A DNA stretch of 64,000 nucleotides, from NCBI RefSeq assembly GCF_030287405.1, contig NZ_JASVVV010000003.1, positions 186,001 through 250,000 of the forward strand, given 5' to 3'. Positions 1 to 6,911 of this stretch are shown here, one piece after another. Under the pieces are notes generated by a model. The model saw only the letters and a program-made list of their open reading frames with translations. It did no database searches and was not told where the DNA came from. Both the position numbers and the translations under genes were made by a program. This stretch comes from Halalkalicoccus sp. NIPERK01 (lineage in GTDB: Archaea; Halobacteriota; Halobacteria; Halobacteriales; Halalkalicoccaceae). The stretch's first letter is position 1; every line of letters starts with the position of its first letter.

Positions 1-1
1 C

Positions 2-553
2 GAGAGCGCGTACTTCTGGGAGGAGCGAAACCGCTGGTTCTCGGACCTCTGGAGCGATATTCGAGGAATCGACCAGCGCCTCGACGGCGAGGCCCGCGAG
101 CGCTCGGGGGCCTTTCCCTTCGAACTCCCCTACCGACTGATCAACATGTTCTCGATCTACGGCGATACGGTCTGCGACCCGTTCTGGGGGACGGGGACGA
201 CGACGCTCGCGGCGATGGTCGCCGGGCGGCACTCGGTGGGCTACGAACTCGATCCGGAACTGGTCGAGGCGTTCTCCGAGCGACTCGCCGACCTCCCGGC
301 GTTCTCCCGGGCGGTGATCGAGAAACGCCTCGCGGCCCACGAGGCGTTCGTCGAACGGGTGGGGGCCGAGGAACTCGGCTACGACGCGGCCCACTACGAC
401 TTCCCGGTGCGGACGAAACAGGAGCGAAACGTCCGGTTTTACGCCGTCGAGGGGGTTGAGGAAAGCGATGCGGGCTACGAGGTGGTCTACCGACCCGTCG
501 AGGCCGGGAGGCGTGAAAACGGGGGCCAACGTTTTTCTAGCGGGTCGTCATAG
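2..553 (+). CDS. DNA methyltransferase, C-terminal part (5' end outside window)
   Basis: The reading frame is open from the first bases of the window, so the gene starts upstream. The visible part has the S-adenosylmethionine-binding loop DPFWGTGTT followed by GYELDPEL, the arrangement of N4-cytosine/N6-adenine DNA methylases in which the SAM motif lies near the C-terminus. The 80 residues after it are a low-complexity acidic tail. The catalytic (D/N/S)PP(Y/F) motif is not visible and would lie upstream. No restriction partner can be seen. The stop at 551-553 is followed within a few bases by trkA, so the two may be cotranscribed. Methylase identity is well supported; the modified base and sequence are unknown. 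Confidence 0.8.
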   Translation, partial: ESAYFWEERNRWFSDLWSDIRGIDQRLDGEARERSGAFPFELPYRLINMFSIYGDTVCDPFWGTGTTTLAAMVAGRHSVGYELDPELVEAFSERLADLPAFSRAVIEKRLAAHEAFVERVGAEELGYDAAHYDFPVRTKQERNVRFYAVEGVEESDAGYEVVYRPVEAGRRENGGQRFSSGSS

Positions 554-560
554 AATGGCC

Positions 561-1235
561 ATGAAGTTCGTTATCGTCGGGTACGGACGCGTCGGGATGC
601 GCACGGCACGGATCCTCGACGAGGAGGGCCACGACGTCTCGATCGTCGACATCGACCACGACAAAGCGGAGCGCGCCCGGAAGGCGGGGTTCGACGCCGT
701 CGAGGGCGACGGCGGTAACGAGGGCGTCCTCGAGGAGGCCGGCGTCGACGGTGCCGACGCGCTGGCGGGGCTGACCGGCGACCTCAACACCAACTTCGCG
801 GCGTGCATGGTCGGCAAGCACTACGGCTGTCGGACGGTCATGCGGATCGACCACGACTACCGCGAGGAGATCTACCAGAAGTACGCCGACGACGTCGACG
901 AGATCGTCTACCCCGAGCGGCTGGGTGCGGCGGGGGCGAAGACCGCCCTCCTCGGCGGGGACTTCAACCTCGTGACCGACCTGACCGAACGCCTCCAACT
1001 CATCACCGTCACCGTCCCCGACGGCTCGCCCGCGATCGGAAAGCGCGTCAGCGAGATCGACCTCCCCGAGGGCGCGCGTATCTACGCCCACGGGTCGGAC
1101 CACGAGGCGATGACGATACCGCTCCCACGAACCACGATCGGAGGCGGTGACGACATCGCCGTCATCGTCGAGCAAGAGAGTGTCGAAGGGGTCAGGGCGG
1201 CACTCCTCGGCAGCGAGGAGGCGGTGGGCGCGTGA
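561..1235 (+). CDS. trkA: TrkA-family potassium channel/transport regulator (RCK_N + RCK_C)
   Basis: Cytosolic regulatory protein of about 224 residues that gates K+ uptake through a TrkH-type channel in response to bound nucleotide. The N-terminal RCK domain opens with the Rossmann loop GYGRVG (residues 7-12) and an acidic end of strand 2 (VDID). The C-terminal RCK_C domain covers roughly residues 140-224. Two start codons are possible, 555 and 561. I prefer 561 because the likely TATA element (CGTTTTTCTAG, 529-539) is about 27 bp upstream, as expected for a leaderless haloarchaeal transcript. No TrkH partner is next to it. A short hairpin (ATGGGG/CCCCAT, about 1252-1275) follows the stop and might mark the transcript end. 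Confidence 0.9.
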   Translation: MKFVIVGYGRVGMRTARILDEEGHDVSIVDIDHDKAERARKAGFDAVEGDGGNEGVLEEAGVDGADALAGLTGDLNTNFAACMVGKHYGCRTVMRIDHDYREEIYQKYADDVDEIVYPERLGAAGAKTALLGGDFNLVTDLTERLQLITVTVPDGSPAIGKRVSEIDLPEGARIYAHGSDHEAMTIPLPRTTIGGGDDIAVIVEQESVEGVRAALLGSEEAVGA

Positions 1236-1292
1236 CGTGTGGGTGGAATGGGGAGTGATCTCGCGCCCCATCCTCCGAGTGGACCCGTCGGG

Positions 1293-1302
1293 ACTTAAAT
1301 TT
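1293..1302 (+). promoter_or_regulatory. TATA box of the micro-ORF/PIN-like operon
   Basis: AT-rich CTTAAATTTA in a GC-rich context, about 25 bp upstream of the ATG at 1318, the spacing expected for a leaderless archaeal transcript. It overlaps the region just before the alternative ATG at 1303, which argues against that start. Confidence 0.55.
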
Positions 1303-1317
1303 ATGTCAGACGATCGA

Positions 1318-1422
1318 ATGACGCATATCAGCTGGCGGGAGTTGTTCGAGCGGGCCGGCTCGCCGGTCGAGCGCGAGGCGATCCGGCGCCGCCTCGAGAA
1401 CCTCCGAAATGAGCGAGCCTGA
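1318..1422 (+). CDS. Micro-ORF (34 aa) preceding a PIN-like protein
   Basis: A 34-residue basic, helical peptide ending LRNERA. An in-frame ATG also exists at 1303, giving 39 residues. The TATA-like CTTAAATTTA at 1293-1302 lies about 25 bp before the 1318 ATG, so 1318 fits a leaderless start better. Its last 14 bp overlap the start of the PIN-like gene at 1409 in another frame, which points to translational coupling. The layout (short helical protein, then PIN-like protein, overlapping) resembles a type II antitoxin-toxin pair, but no antitoxin fold can be recognised. It could instead be a conserved leader peptide. Confidence 0.6.
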   Translation: MTHISWRELFERAGSPVEREAIRRRLENLRNERA

Positions 1423-1879
1423 CCCCACCCGCGTGGTCGCCGACGCCGACGTCCTCGTCGCGGACCTCCTCGGCGACGAGACCGCACGCGAGGCCGTGGA
1501 CCTCCTCAGGAGCCACTCGTGGCTCACGCTCGTCGTCACCGACCGGCTGCTCGACGACGCCGAGGCGGTCGTCGCCGACCTGCGCGGGGAGGATCTCGCG
1601 CTCGCGTGGCGCGTGAAAACCGAGGGGCTCGCACGGGTCGTCGAGCAGTCGCCGGGCGACCACCCCGCGCTCGCGGCGGCCTACCACGGGAACGCCGCCC
1701 AGATCCTCTCGTTCGACGAGGACCTCCTGAGCGCCCGGACGGGAGCGAAACTCAAGCCCCGACTCTCGACGAGCGTCCGCTCTCCCGAGGCCTTCCTGAC
1801 GGTCTTCGACCCCGAACGGCTCTATCCAGTCGTGAGGGACGGGGAGTACCCCGGCCCGGACCGGGACCCCCGTGCGTAG
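1409..1879 (+). CDS. PIN-like domain protein
   Basis: A 156-residue protein with a PIN-type layout: an N-terminal strand with acidic residues (ADADVL, D12 and D14), an aspartate in the middle (TDRLLDDAE), and a late ILSFDEDLL strand matching the C-terminal Asp-x-Asp of PIN nucleases. PIN domains are metal-dependent RNases found in toxins and rRNA maturation factors. The gene overlaps the 34-aa ORF by 14 bp and ends 12 bp from the convergent rdgB stop. The acidic residues look largely retained, so activity is possible but unproven. The target is unknown. It might be a VapC-like toxin or a housekeeping haloarchaeal protein. Confidence 0.6.
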   Translation: MSEPDPTRVVADADVLVADLLGDETAREAVDLLRSHSWLTLVVTDRLLDDAEAVVADLRGEDLALAWRVKTEGLARVVEQSPGDHPALAAAYHGNAAQILSFDEDLLSARTGAKLKPRLSTSVRSPEAFLTVFDPERLYPVVRDGEYPGPDRDPRA

Positions 1880-1891
1880 CCGCAGGACGGC

Positions 1892-2425
1892 TTACTCGCG
1901 TTCGGCCAACCAGTCGCCGAACGCCGCGAGCGCTCGCCCCCGGTGGGAGACGGCGTTCTTCTCCTCGGCGCTCATCTCCGCGAACGTCGTCCCCCGGTGT
2001 TCGAAGATCGGGTCGTAGCCGAACCCGCCGGAGCCGCGGGGGGCGACGATCCGGCCCCGGACCGAGCCATCGAACGTCTCCACACCATCGCCGTCGGCGT
2101 AGGCGACGACGGCCCGGAACCGTGCGCGGTGGTCCTCCTCGCGGTGGGTGAGTTCCTGGACGCGCTCGATCCCGAGTTTCCCCTCGACGTACGAGGAATA
2201 CGGTCCCGGAAACCCCTCGAAGGCGTCGATGAAAAGCCCCGAATCGTCGACGAAGACGGGCTCGCCGATCTCGCGGTAGGCGTCGCGTGCGCCCGCCGCG
2301 GCGATCTCCTCCAAACTATCCGATTGGATCTCGGGGTAGTCGTACTCGACGCGTTCGACCTCCTCGGGGAGGTACTCGCGGGCCTCGCATGCTTTGCCGG
2401 CGTTGCTCGTCACGAACCGGAGCAT
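1892..2425 (-). CDS. rdgB: XTP/dITP pyrophosphatase (RdgB/HAM1 family)
   Basis: House-cleaning nucleotidase that hydrolyses non-canonical purine triphosphates (ITP, dITP, XTP) to monophosphates so that they are not built into nucleic acid. The 177-residue protein has the family landmarks in order: N-terminal TSNAGK (phosphate/base recognition), the VDDSGL motif near residue 60, FPGPYSSYV, GGFGYDP and the C-terminal SHRGRAL. Length is normal for archaeal members. The stop faces the PIN-like gene. The upstream 91-aa gene lies 37 bp away on the same strand, so the two are likely cotranscribed. Identification is secure. Confidence 0.95.
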   Translation of the reverse strand: MLRFVTSNAGKACEAREYLPEEVERVEYDYPEIQSDSLEEIAAAGARDAYREIGEPVFVDDSGLFIDAFEGFPGPYSSYVEGKLGIERVQELTHREEDHRARFRAVVAYADGDGVETFDGSVRGRIVAPRGSGGFGYDPIFEHRGTTFAEMSAEEKNAVSHRGRALAAFGDWLAERE

Positions 2426-2462
2426 ACCGGAGGGGCGACCCGCACCGAAAAAGCGCTGACGA

Positions 2463-2738
2463 TCAGTCGTCGACGACGACCTCGACCGGCTCCTCCTCGT
2501 CGCTGTCCTCGGGCTCCATCGAGGCGCTTCGCTCGTTGTAGAGCAGGCCCGCGGCCACGAGGAGGACGACCCACGAGCGCCAACTCGCCAGGTTCAGCGT
2601 GTAGCCGACGCCGAAGGGCTTCTCGACGAGCATCCCCTTGCCCGGCTGCCAGTACGCCGACAGCAGCCGCCCGATGCTCGGTCGTTCGAAGTTGTATGGC
2701 ATGCCGAACAGCGTCCCGGAGTCTGGTTTCTCGGCCAT
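2463..2738 (-). CDS. Small conserved haloarchaeal membrane-associated protein (DUF5808-like)
   Basis: A 91-residue protein starting with a GTLFGMPYNFERP segment and a GVGYTLNLASW segment, the pattern I associate with DUF5808-type domains. A single hydrophobic helix (SWVVLLVAAGLLY) follows, then a very acidic tail ending VVVDD. That suggests a bitopic or peripheral membrane protein with a charged C-terminus. A TATA-like TTTATAAT on the minus strand (2761-2770) lies about 27 bp upstream of the ATG, so the message is probably leaderless. Function unknown. It is followed closely by rdgB on the same strand. Confidence 0.65.
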   Translation of the reverse strand: MAEKPDSGTLFGMPYNFERPSIGRLLSAYWQPGKGMLVEKPFGVGYTLNLASWRSWVVLLVAAGLLYNERSASMEPEDSDEEEPVEVVVDD

Positions 2739-2760
2739 ACCTCACCCAACGCCCGCCCGC

Positions 2761-2770
2761 ATTATAAAGC
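2761..2770 (-). promoter_or_regulatory. TATA box for the 91-aa protein/rdgB transcript
   Basis: Minus-strand GCTTTATAAT sits about 27 bp upstream of the ATG at 2738 between two gene ends. The spacing implies a leaderless transcript. Confidence 0.6.
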
Positions 2771-2777
2771 CTCAGGA

Positions 2778-4394
2778 CTACCGGTAGCGTCCCCGCCCCT
2801 CGATCTCGCGAAGCCGGTCGAGCACCGCCTCGTCGCCCGCCTCGCGGTAGCCCGCCTCGAACGCCGCCCTGCAGACTTCGAACGCCGCCGCCGTCCCCGC
2901 GAGCGACCGCTCGAAGACGTGGAGGTCCATCGCGTGGTCCTCCGTCTCGTCGGTGTGGTAGCCCAGCCCGAAGTCGATGCAGTAGGTTCGTTCCGGCGAG
3001 ATCCGCACGTTTCGCGGCGTCGGATCGCCGTGGACGAACCCCGCTCCGTGGAGCGTCGCCAGGTGACCGCCCAGTTCGCGGACGCGCTCGGGCGTGATCC
3101 CCGCGCTCAGGTCCGCCCGACCGACGCGCTCAAGGACGATCGTCCCCTCCCGGAGGTCGACGTCCCGCACCGTGGGCGTCGGGACGCCCTCGCGGCGGGC
3201 GAGGCTCGTCAGTCGGGCCTCGCTAGCGGTGCGCTCGCGTCGAAGCCGGGCGTCGAGGTCGGGGTGTCGATACCGCTTGGGACGCCGGCGCTTGCTCACG
3301 TCCTCGCCGAGGTCCACGACCGCTTCCGCGCCGATCACCTCCTCCGCGTCGGTCGTCGGGCGGGAGACGGACTCCCCGCCGCGCCACGTCACGTCGACCT
3401 CGTCGGGCCGGAAGTTCGGGTCCACACGGGACTCCTCGATCGGGAGGGTGTCGCCCGCCGTCGCCATCTTCGCGCCGAGGACGGCGATCATTCCGGCGTT
3501 GTCGCGCAGGAATCGGGGTTCGGGGGCGTGAAACGACGCGCCGCGGGCGTCGCACATCTCCGCGAGCATCCCCCGGAGGCGGGCGTTCTGGCCGACACCA
3601 CCCCCGAGAACGAGTTCGTCGCTTCCGGTGAGCGAGAGGGCGCGTTCGCTGACCTCGGCGAGCATCGCGAAGACGGTCTCCTGCAGCGAGAAACAGACGT
3701 CCTCGATCCGCTCGCCGGAATCGACGGCGTCACCGGAACTCGAAGAGTTCCGGTTGCCAGTCGAAGGAGCTTCGACAGCGTCCTTCGCGGCGCTCATGAT
3801 CCCCGAGAACGAGAAGTCCATCCCCTTGACGACGTACGGGAGGGGGACGTACTCGCCGTCTTTCGCACGGTCCTCGATCTTCGGCCCGCCTGGATGGCTC
3901 CAATCGAGGTGGCGCGCGAACTTATCGAGCGCGTTGCCCACGCCCGTGTCCATCGTCTCGCCGAGCACCTGATACCGCCCGTTGTGGTAGCCAAGCACGT
4001 GGGCGTTCGCGCCGCTGGCGTTGAGACAGACCGGGTTCGTAAAGCCCGAGCGGTGTCGGCCGATCTCGAGGTGGGCGACCATGTGGTTGACGCCCACGAG
4101 GGGAACGTCGAGGGATTGAGCCAGCGCGCGGGCGGCGCTGGCGACGATCCGCAGACAGGGACCCAGTCCCGGTCCGCGGGAGAACGCGACCACGTCCACC
4201 TGATCGGCCTCCGAGAGTACCCGCTCGATCACCCGCGGGATCGCCTCGCTCATGTGTTCGGCGGCCTCGCGCGGGTGGATGCCGCCGCTGCCGGGCTGGT
4301 AGGGGTCCGAGTCGATGAGGACCCCGTCGGTCTCGGAGTCGAAGTACGCGGCGCTGGCGGCCCACGCCGTCCCCTCGATCCCGAGAACGCGCAT
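2778..4394 (-). CDS. kae1-bud32: Kae1-Bud32 fusion: tRNA t6A synthase plus Bud32-type kinase
   Basis: Fusion of the two catalytic parts of the archaeal KEOPS complex, which makes N6-threonylcarbamoyladenosine at position 37 of ANN-decoding tRNAs. Residues 1 to about 325 are the ASKHA-fold Kae1, with the metal-binding HMVAHLEIGRH motif and the nucleotide loop LGGGVGQN. A linker rich in basic residues leads to Bud32 (about 345-538), with an N-terminal lobe, the catalytic HGDPTPRN and the DFG-like IDFGLG. The fused form is known from Methanocaldococcus and haloarchaea. It sits just downstream of rps24e-rps27ae on the same strand (23 bp gap), so all three are probably one operon linking translation proteins and tRNA modification. 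Confidence 0.96.
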   Translation of the reverse strand: MRVLGIEGTAWAASAAYFDSETDGVLIDSDPYQPGSGGIHPREAAEHMSEAIPRVIERVLSEADQVDVVAFSRGPGLGPCLRIVASAARALAQSLDVPLVGVNHMVAHLEIGRHRSGFTNPVCLNASGANAHVLGYHNGRYQVLGETMDTGVGNALDKFARHLDWSHPGGPKIEDRAKDGEYVPLPYVVKGMDFSFSGIMSAAKDAVEAPSTGNRNSSSSGDAVDSGERIEDVCFSLQETVFAMLAEVSERALSLTGSDELVLGGGVGQNARLRGMLAEMCDARGASFHAPEPRFLRDNAGMIAVLGAKMATAGDTLPIEESRVDPNFRPDEVDVTWRGGESVSRPTTDAEEVIGAEAVVDLGEDVSKRRRPKRYRHPDLDARLRRERTASEARLTSLARREGVPTPTVRDVDLREGTIVLERVGRADLSAGITPERVRELGGHLATLHGAGFVHGDPTPRNVRISPERTYCIDFGLGYHTDETEDHAMDLHVFERSLAGTAAAFEVCRAAFEAGYREAGDEAVLDRLREIEGRGRYR

Positions 4395-4417
4395 TTATCG
4401 CTGACTCCGCAACGCCA

Positions 4418-4552
4418 CTACTTCCACTCGGTGTAGCTACAGCGACCGCAGTGCATGCGGTCGCCGTAGTCGCCGAGGAACGAGTCGCCACACCGGGGAC
4501 ACTGCTCGCGCTCCACCGAGCCATCCTCGCCGTAGAGGTCGTAGCGGGCCAT
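4418..4552 (-). CDS. rps27ae: 30S ribosomal protein S27ae
   Basis: A 44-residue zinc-ribbon ribosomal protein. It has CPRCG then CGRC (C-x2-C and C-x2-C), the single zinc finger of S27ae, with a C-terminal YTEW ending typical of the family. Its ATG (4550-4552) directly abuts the stop codon of rps24e (4553-4555) with no spacer, the usual archaeal rps24e-rps27ae pair. Archaeal forms lack the ubiquitin fused to the eukaryotic protein. The adjoining downstream gene is kae1-bud32. Confidence 0.95.
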   Translation of the reverse strand: MARYDLYGEDGSVEREQCPRCGDSFLGDYGDRMHCGRCSYTEWK

Positions 4553-4870
4553 CTACGCTTCCTCCCCCTCGTCGGCGCCTTCGGAGTCGCCAGCGCTGAT
4601 CTTGTTGCGTTCGAGCATGTGATCCTGCTCGACGTCGCGCGCGAAGTCGGGGCTCTCGTAGACCTTCGCGTAGCCGACGGTCGTGCGCATCCCGAACTTC
4701 GTGTTCATCTCGCGGATGACGACCTCCTCGGCGTCCTTGTTGAGTTTCGCCGCGAGGCTATCCCTGACAGAGAGGCGCTCGGGGGTGGCCTCCTCGTGGG
4801 TGATCTCGAAGGTGACGTCCGTACGGTGCAACATCGGGTTCTCCTCCTCCGAAACGATTGAGATGTCCAT
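4553..4870 (-). CDS. rps24e: 30S ribosomal protein S24e
   Basis: A 105-residue small-subunit protein. It starts MDISIVSEEENPML and carries the LHRTDVTFEITHE strand and the basic-acidic GMRTTVGYAKVYES segment typical of S24e. The haloarchaeal acidic tail (SEGADEGEEA) is present. The frame stays open upstream to 4954, but the ATG at 4870 is the conserved family start. A TATA-like CTTTTACG on the minus strand near 4897-4904 fits the promoter. It is the first gene of an rps24e-rps27ae-kae1 operon. Confidence 0.95.
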   Translation of the reverse strand: MDISIVSEEENPMLHRTDVTFEITHEEATPERLSVRDSLAAKLNKDAEEVVIREMNTKFGMRTTVGYAKVYESPDFARDVEQDHMLERNKISAGDSEGADEGEEA

Positions 4871-4914
4871 GATGCTCAGTTGTCTATACGTCTCCCTGAG
4901 GCGCGTAAAAGGAT

Positions 4915-4998
4915 TTCGGGACGCACCTTTTGCGCTGCGTGAGTAGCTCTCCAAGCTACTCGCTCGGCAAAAGCTGCACCAAAAGCGCAGAATCCTCC
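4915..4998. repeat. Nested inverted repeat between rps24e and radB
   Basis: The gap between the rps24e promoter and the radB stop holds a strong nested palindrome. GAGTAGCT and AGCTACTC form the inner stem around a 5-nt loop. CTTTTGC/GCAAAAG (minus-strand reading) and GGATT/AATCC form outer stems. It lies downstream of radB on the same strand, so it could end or protect the radB message. The remaining bases up to 5073 are a GC-rich CGCTCCGCTCG-type run with no gene that I can see. Confidence 0.5.
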
Positions 4999-5073
4999 CG
5001 TTGGTCGGCTTCTGCTACCGCTCACTCGCTCCGCTCGTTCGCGGTCCACAGCCGTCTACAGTGATCCGTATCG

Positions 5074-5772
5074 CTACGGCCCGGCCAACTCGTCGATCCC
5101 CGCCAGTCCCTCCGCGGTGATCCGGAACTGGACGCTCTCTCCGGCGGGTTTCGAGCGGTGTTTCTCGAGCGTCGCCCGGCGCTTGCCGCCGCGAAAGCGG
5201 TCGATCCGCAGCACCGTGCCGGTCCAGTGTTCGAGCGTGTTACCCCCCAGCCCGCGGGTCATCTCCGAGTCGGGGTCGGTGAAGACCTGGTTGGTGATCA
5301 GCACGGCGAGGTCGTGCTTCCGGGCGAGACCGAGCAGGTGGGTGACCTGGCGGGCCACCGAGCGCAGCGCGTCGCCCTCGCGTTCGTCCTCGGTGCGCTG
5401 CAGTCGGTAGAAGCCGGTCGCGCTGTCTAGGACGATCAGCGACACCTCCTCGGCGAGGTCCTCGACGTCCCGGACTGCCTCCTCCTGCTCGTCGAAGGTG
5501 TGGGCCTCGCTGATCACGATCCGCGAGGAGAGGGTCCCGATGTCCCCCTCGTGGGCTGAGAGGAGCTGTTCGAACCGGTCCGGCGAGAGGCCCTCGGTGT
5601 CGATGTAGGCGACGCGCTCGCCGGCCGCGGCGCACTCGACGGCCGCCGAGAGCGCAAGGTTCGTCTTGCCGGCGGCGGGCGGGCCGTACACCTGCGTTAC
5701 GGTCCCGCGCTCGACGCCGCCGCCGAGCAGGTCGTCGACCGGGGGGCAGCCGACGGGGATGGCGTCGTTCAC
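5074..5772 (-). CDS. radB: DNA repair and recombination protein RadB
   Basis: RecA/RadA paralogue of Euryarchaeota that assists homologous recombination as a mediator. The 232-residue protein is a bare RecA core lacking RadA's N-terminal helix-hairpin-helix domain. Its Walker A is GPPAAGKT, VSLIVLDSA gives Walker B, and ITNQVF is the L2-side motif. A GTG start at 5770-5772 (VNDAIPVGCPPVDDLLGGG) matches the conserved N-terminus better than the ATG at 5799, which adds nine unlikely residues. It is transcribed divergently from a predicted RNase H-fold protein 78 bp away. Confidence 0.92.
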   Translation of the reverse strand: MNDAIPVGCPPVDDLLGGGVERGTVTQVYGPPAAGKTNLALSAAVECAAAGERVAYIDTEGLSPDRFEQLLSAHEGDIGTLSSRIVISEAHTFDEQEEAVRDVEDLAEEVSLIVLDSATGFYRLQRTEDEREGDALRSVARQVTHLLGLARKHDLAVLITNQVFTDPDSEMTRGLGGNTLEHWTGTVLRIDRFRGGKRRATLEKHRSKPAGESVQFRITAEGLAGIDELAGP

Positions 5773-5850
5773 GCCGCAACGTCGGGGTGACGGGGCCAAA
5801 AACGCCCCGGTCCGCGAAAGGGTTTAGCGACCCGCGATCGAACCCTGCCC

Positions 5851-6576
5851 GTGATCGTCGTCGCCACCGAGGACTTCGAGGTGTACCACGGCGTCGTGGG
5901 CGAACTCCGCGAGCGCGGGGTCGCGTTCACGACGATCGAACCCGGCGAGGACCTCCCCGAACACGCTCAGGTCGTGATCACCGGTCCTGCCGACGAACTC
6001 CCCGGCGGCGTCGAGTCGATCCGGGCCGACCCCGACGACCCCCGCGGGGCGGTCGAGGCGGCCCTCTCGACCCTCCGGGAGGGCGACGGCCGGACGATCG
6101 TCGGCGTCGATCCCGGCGACCGGCCGGGCATCGCGGTCCTCTCGGGGGAGACGGTCGTCGCGGCCTTTCAGGTGCCCCTCGCCGACGCCGCGGAACTCGT
6201 CCTCGAGGAGGTTCGGGGGGGCGTCGACCCGCTGGTACGGATCGGGGACGGGGCGCGCCTCCAGGGCGCGACGATCGTCAACGCCCTCGATGGCGTCCGA
6301 GTGGAACTCGTCGACGAGACCGGAACGACCCCCTCGCTGGGGACCGGCGCCCGCGGGATGGGCGACGTGCTCGCGGCGGTCAACATCGCCCGGATGGAGG
6401 GCGACGCCGTCGAGAGCCGCGAAATCGAACCCACGGCGGGGGAACTCACCGTGATCAAACGCCGCTCCCGGGAACGCTCGCCCGAGAACCGGGAGATCGA
6501 CGAGGCACTGGCGAAACGGGTCGCCCACGGCGAACTCACCGTCGAGGAGGCCTTGGAGGAACACCGCGAGGAGTAG
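5851..6576 (+). CDS. Predicted RNase H-fold (YqgF/RuvC-like) protein
   Basis: A 241-residue protein starting with GTG. After an N-terminal Rossmann-like stretch (1-75), residues 82-180 read like a RuvC/YqgF domain: IVGVDPGDRPG (D87) as the first strand, a second strand ETVVAAF, LVRIGDGAR (D133), VELVDETGTT (D155/E156, equivalent to the YqgF DER-T motif), and helix GMGDVLAAVNIA (D172). These acids could form a two-metal site. The C-terminal 50 residues are charged helices. I cannot name a family. The neighbouring radB hints at a recombination or repair role. That is inference, and the protein could be a non-nuclease relative. Confidence 0.55.
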   Translation: MIVVATEDFEVYHGVVGELRERGVAFTTIEPGEDLPEHAQVVITGPADELPGGVESIRADPDDPRGAVEAALSTLREGDGRTIVGVDPGDRPGIAVLSGETVVAAFQVPLADAAELVLEEVRGGVDPLVRIGDGARLQGATIVNALDGVRVELVDETGTTPSLGTGARGMGDVLAAVNIARMEGDAVESREIEPTAGELTVIKRRSRERSPENREIDEALAKRVAHGELTVEEALEEHREE

Positions 6577-6589
6577 CCGGTCGCTCATG

Positions 6590-6687
6590 GGGATTCTCGT
6601 TAGAAGCCATAGATGGTGGCTGGGCGAACCAGCCATCGTGGTTCAGCTAACCGGCGAAGAGACGATGATCGGCAACGAGAGTCCCTA
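6590..6687. repeat. Stop-adjacent inverted-repeat element, copy C
   Basis: GGGATTCTCGTT (6590-6601) pairs with AACGAGAGTCCC (6674-6685) with one mismatch around a 72-nt loop. The loop holds a TGGCTGG/CCAGCCA hairpin and the CGTGGTTC motif shared with copies A (31784) and B (14873). The right end overlaps the stop codon of the zinc-ribbon gene (6685-6687), and the left end lies 13 bp after the stop of the preceding plus-strand gene. It therefore fills the gap between two convergent genes. Confidence 0.55.
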
Positions 6688-6828
6688 CCAGAACCCGCAC
6701 TCGGGACAGTCGAGCAGCCCCTGGACGTTGATCGCGGTCGCGCCACAGTCGGGACAGGTGCCCTCCTCGGTCGAGTCGTTCGTGGTCGCCGTCGGTTTCT
6801 CCGGCCGCGAGACGAGTTCCGGTGTCAT
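6685..6828 (-). CDS. Small zinc-ribbon protein (47 aa)
   Basis: Too short for routine ORF calling but clearly coding. A 47-residue protein has a Thr-rich N-terminal third and then CPDCG ... CPECGFW, two CxxC knuckles spaced as in a zinc ribbon, ending exactly at Trp. Haloarchaea encode many such one-domain zinc proteins, some affecting swarming or biofilm in Haloferax. The role here is unknown. Upstream, minus-strand GGTTATGTC (about 6850-6858) could serve as TATA for a leaderless message. Its stop codon lies in the right arm of inverted-repeat copy C. Confidence 0.8.
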   Translation of the reverse strand: MTPELVSRPEKPTATTNDSTEEGTCPDCGATAINVQGLLDCPECGFW

Positions 6829-6911
6829 CGACGACCACTCGACCCGCCTCGGACATAACCCTGGTCCTGATAATGATATGATAATACCATGTGTTTATTT
6901 CAGTATTAGGT

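Noticed and set aside
2919-4436. 505-residue plus-strand ORF opposite kae1-bud32
   Set aside because: Antisense shadow of a securely identified gene; no domain and no promoter.
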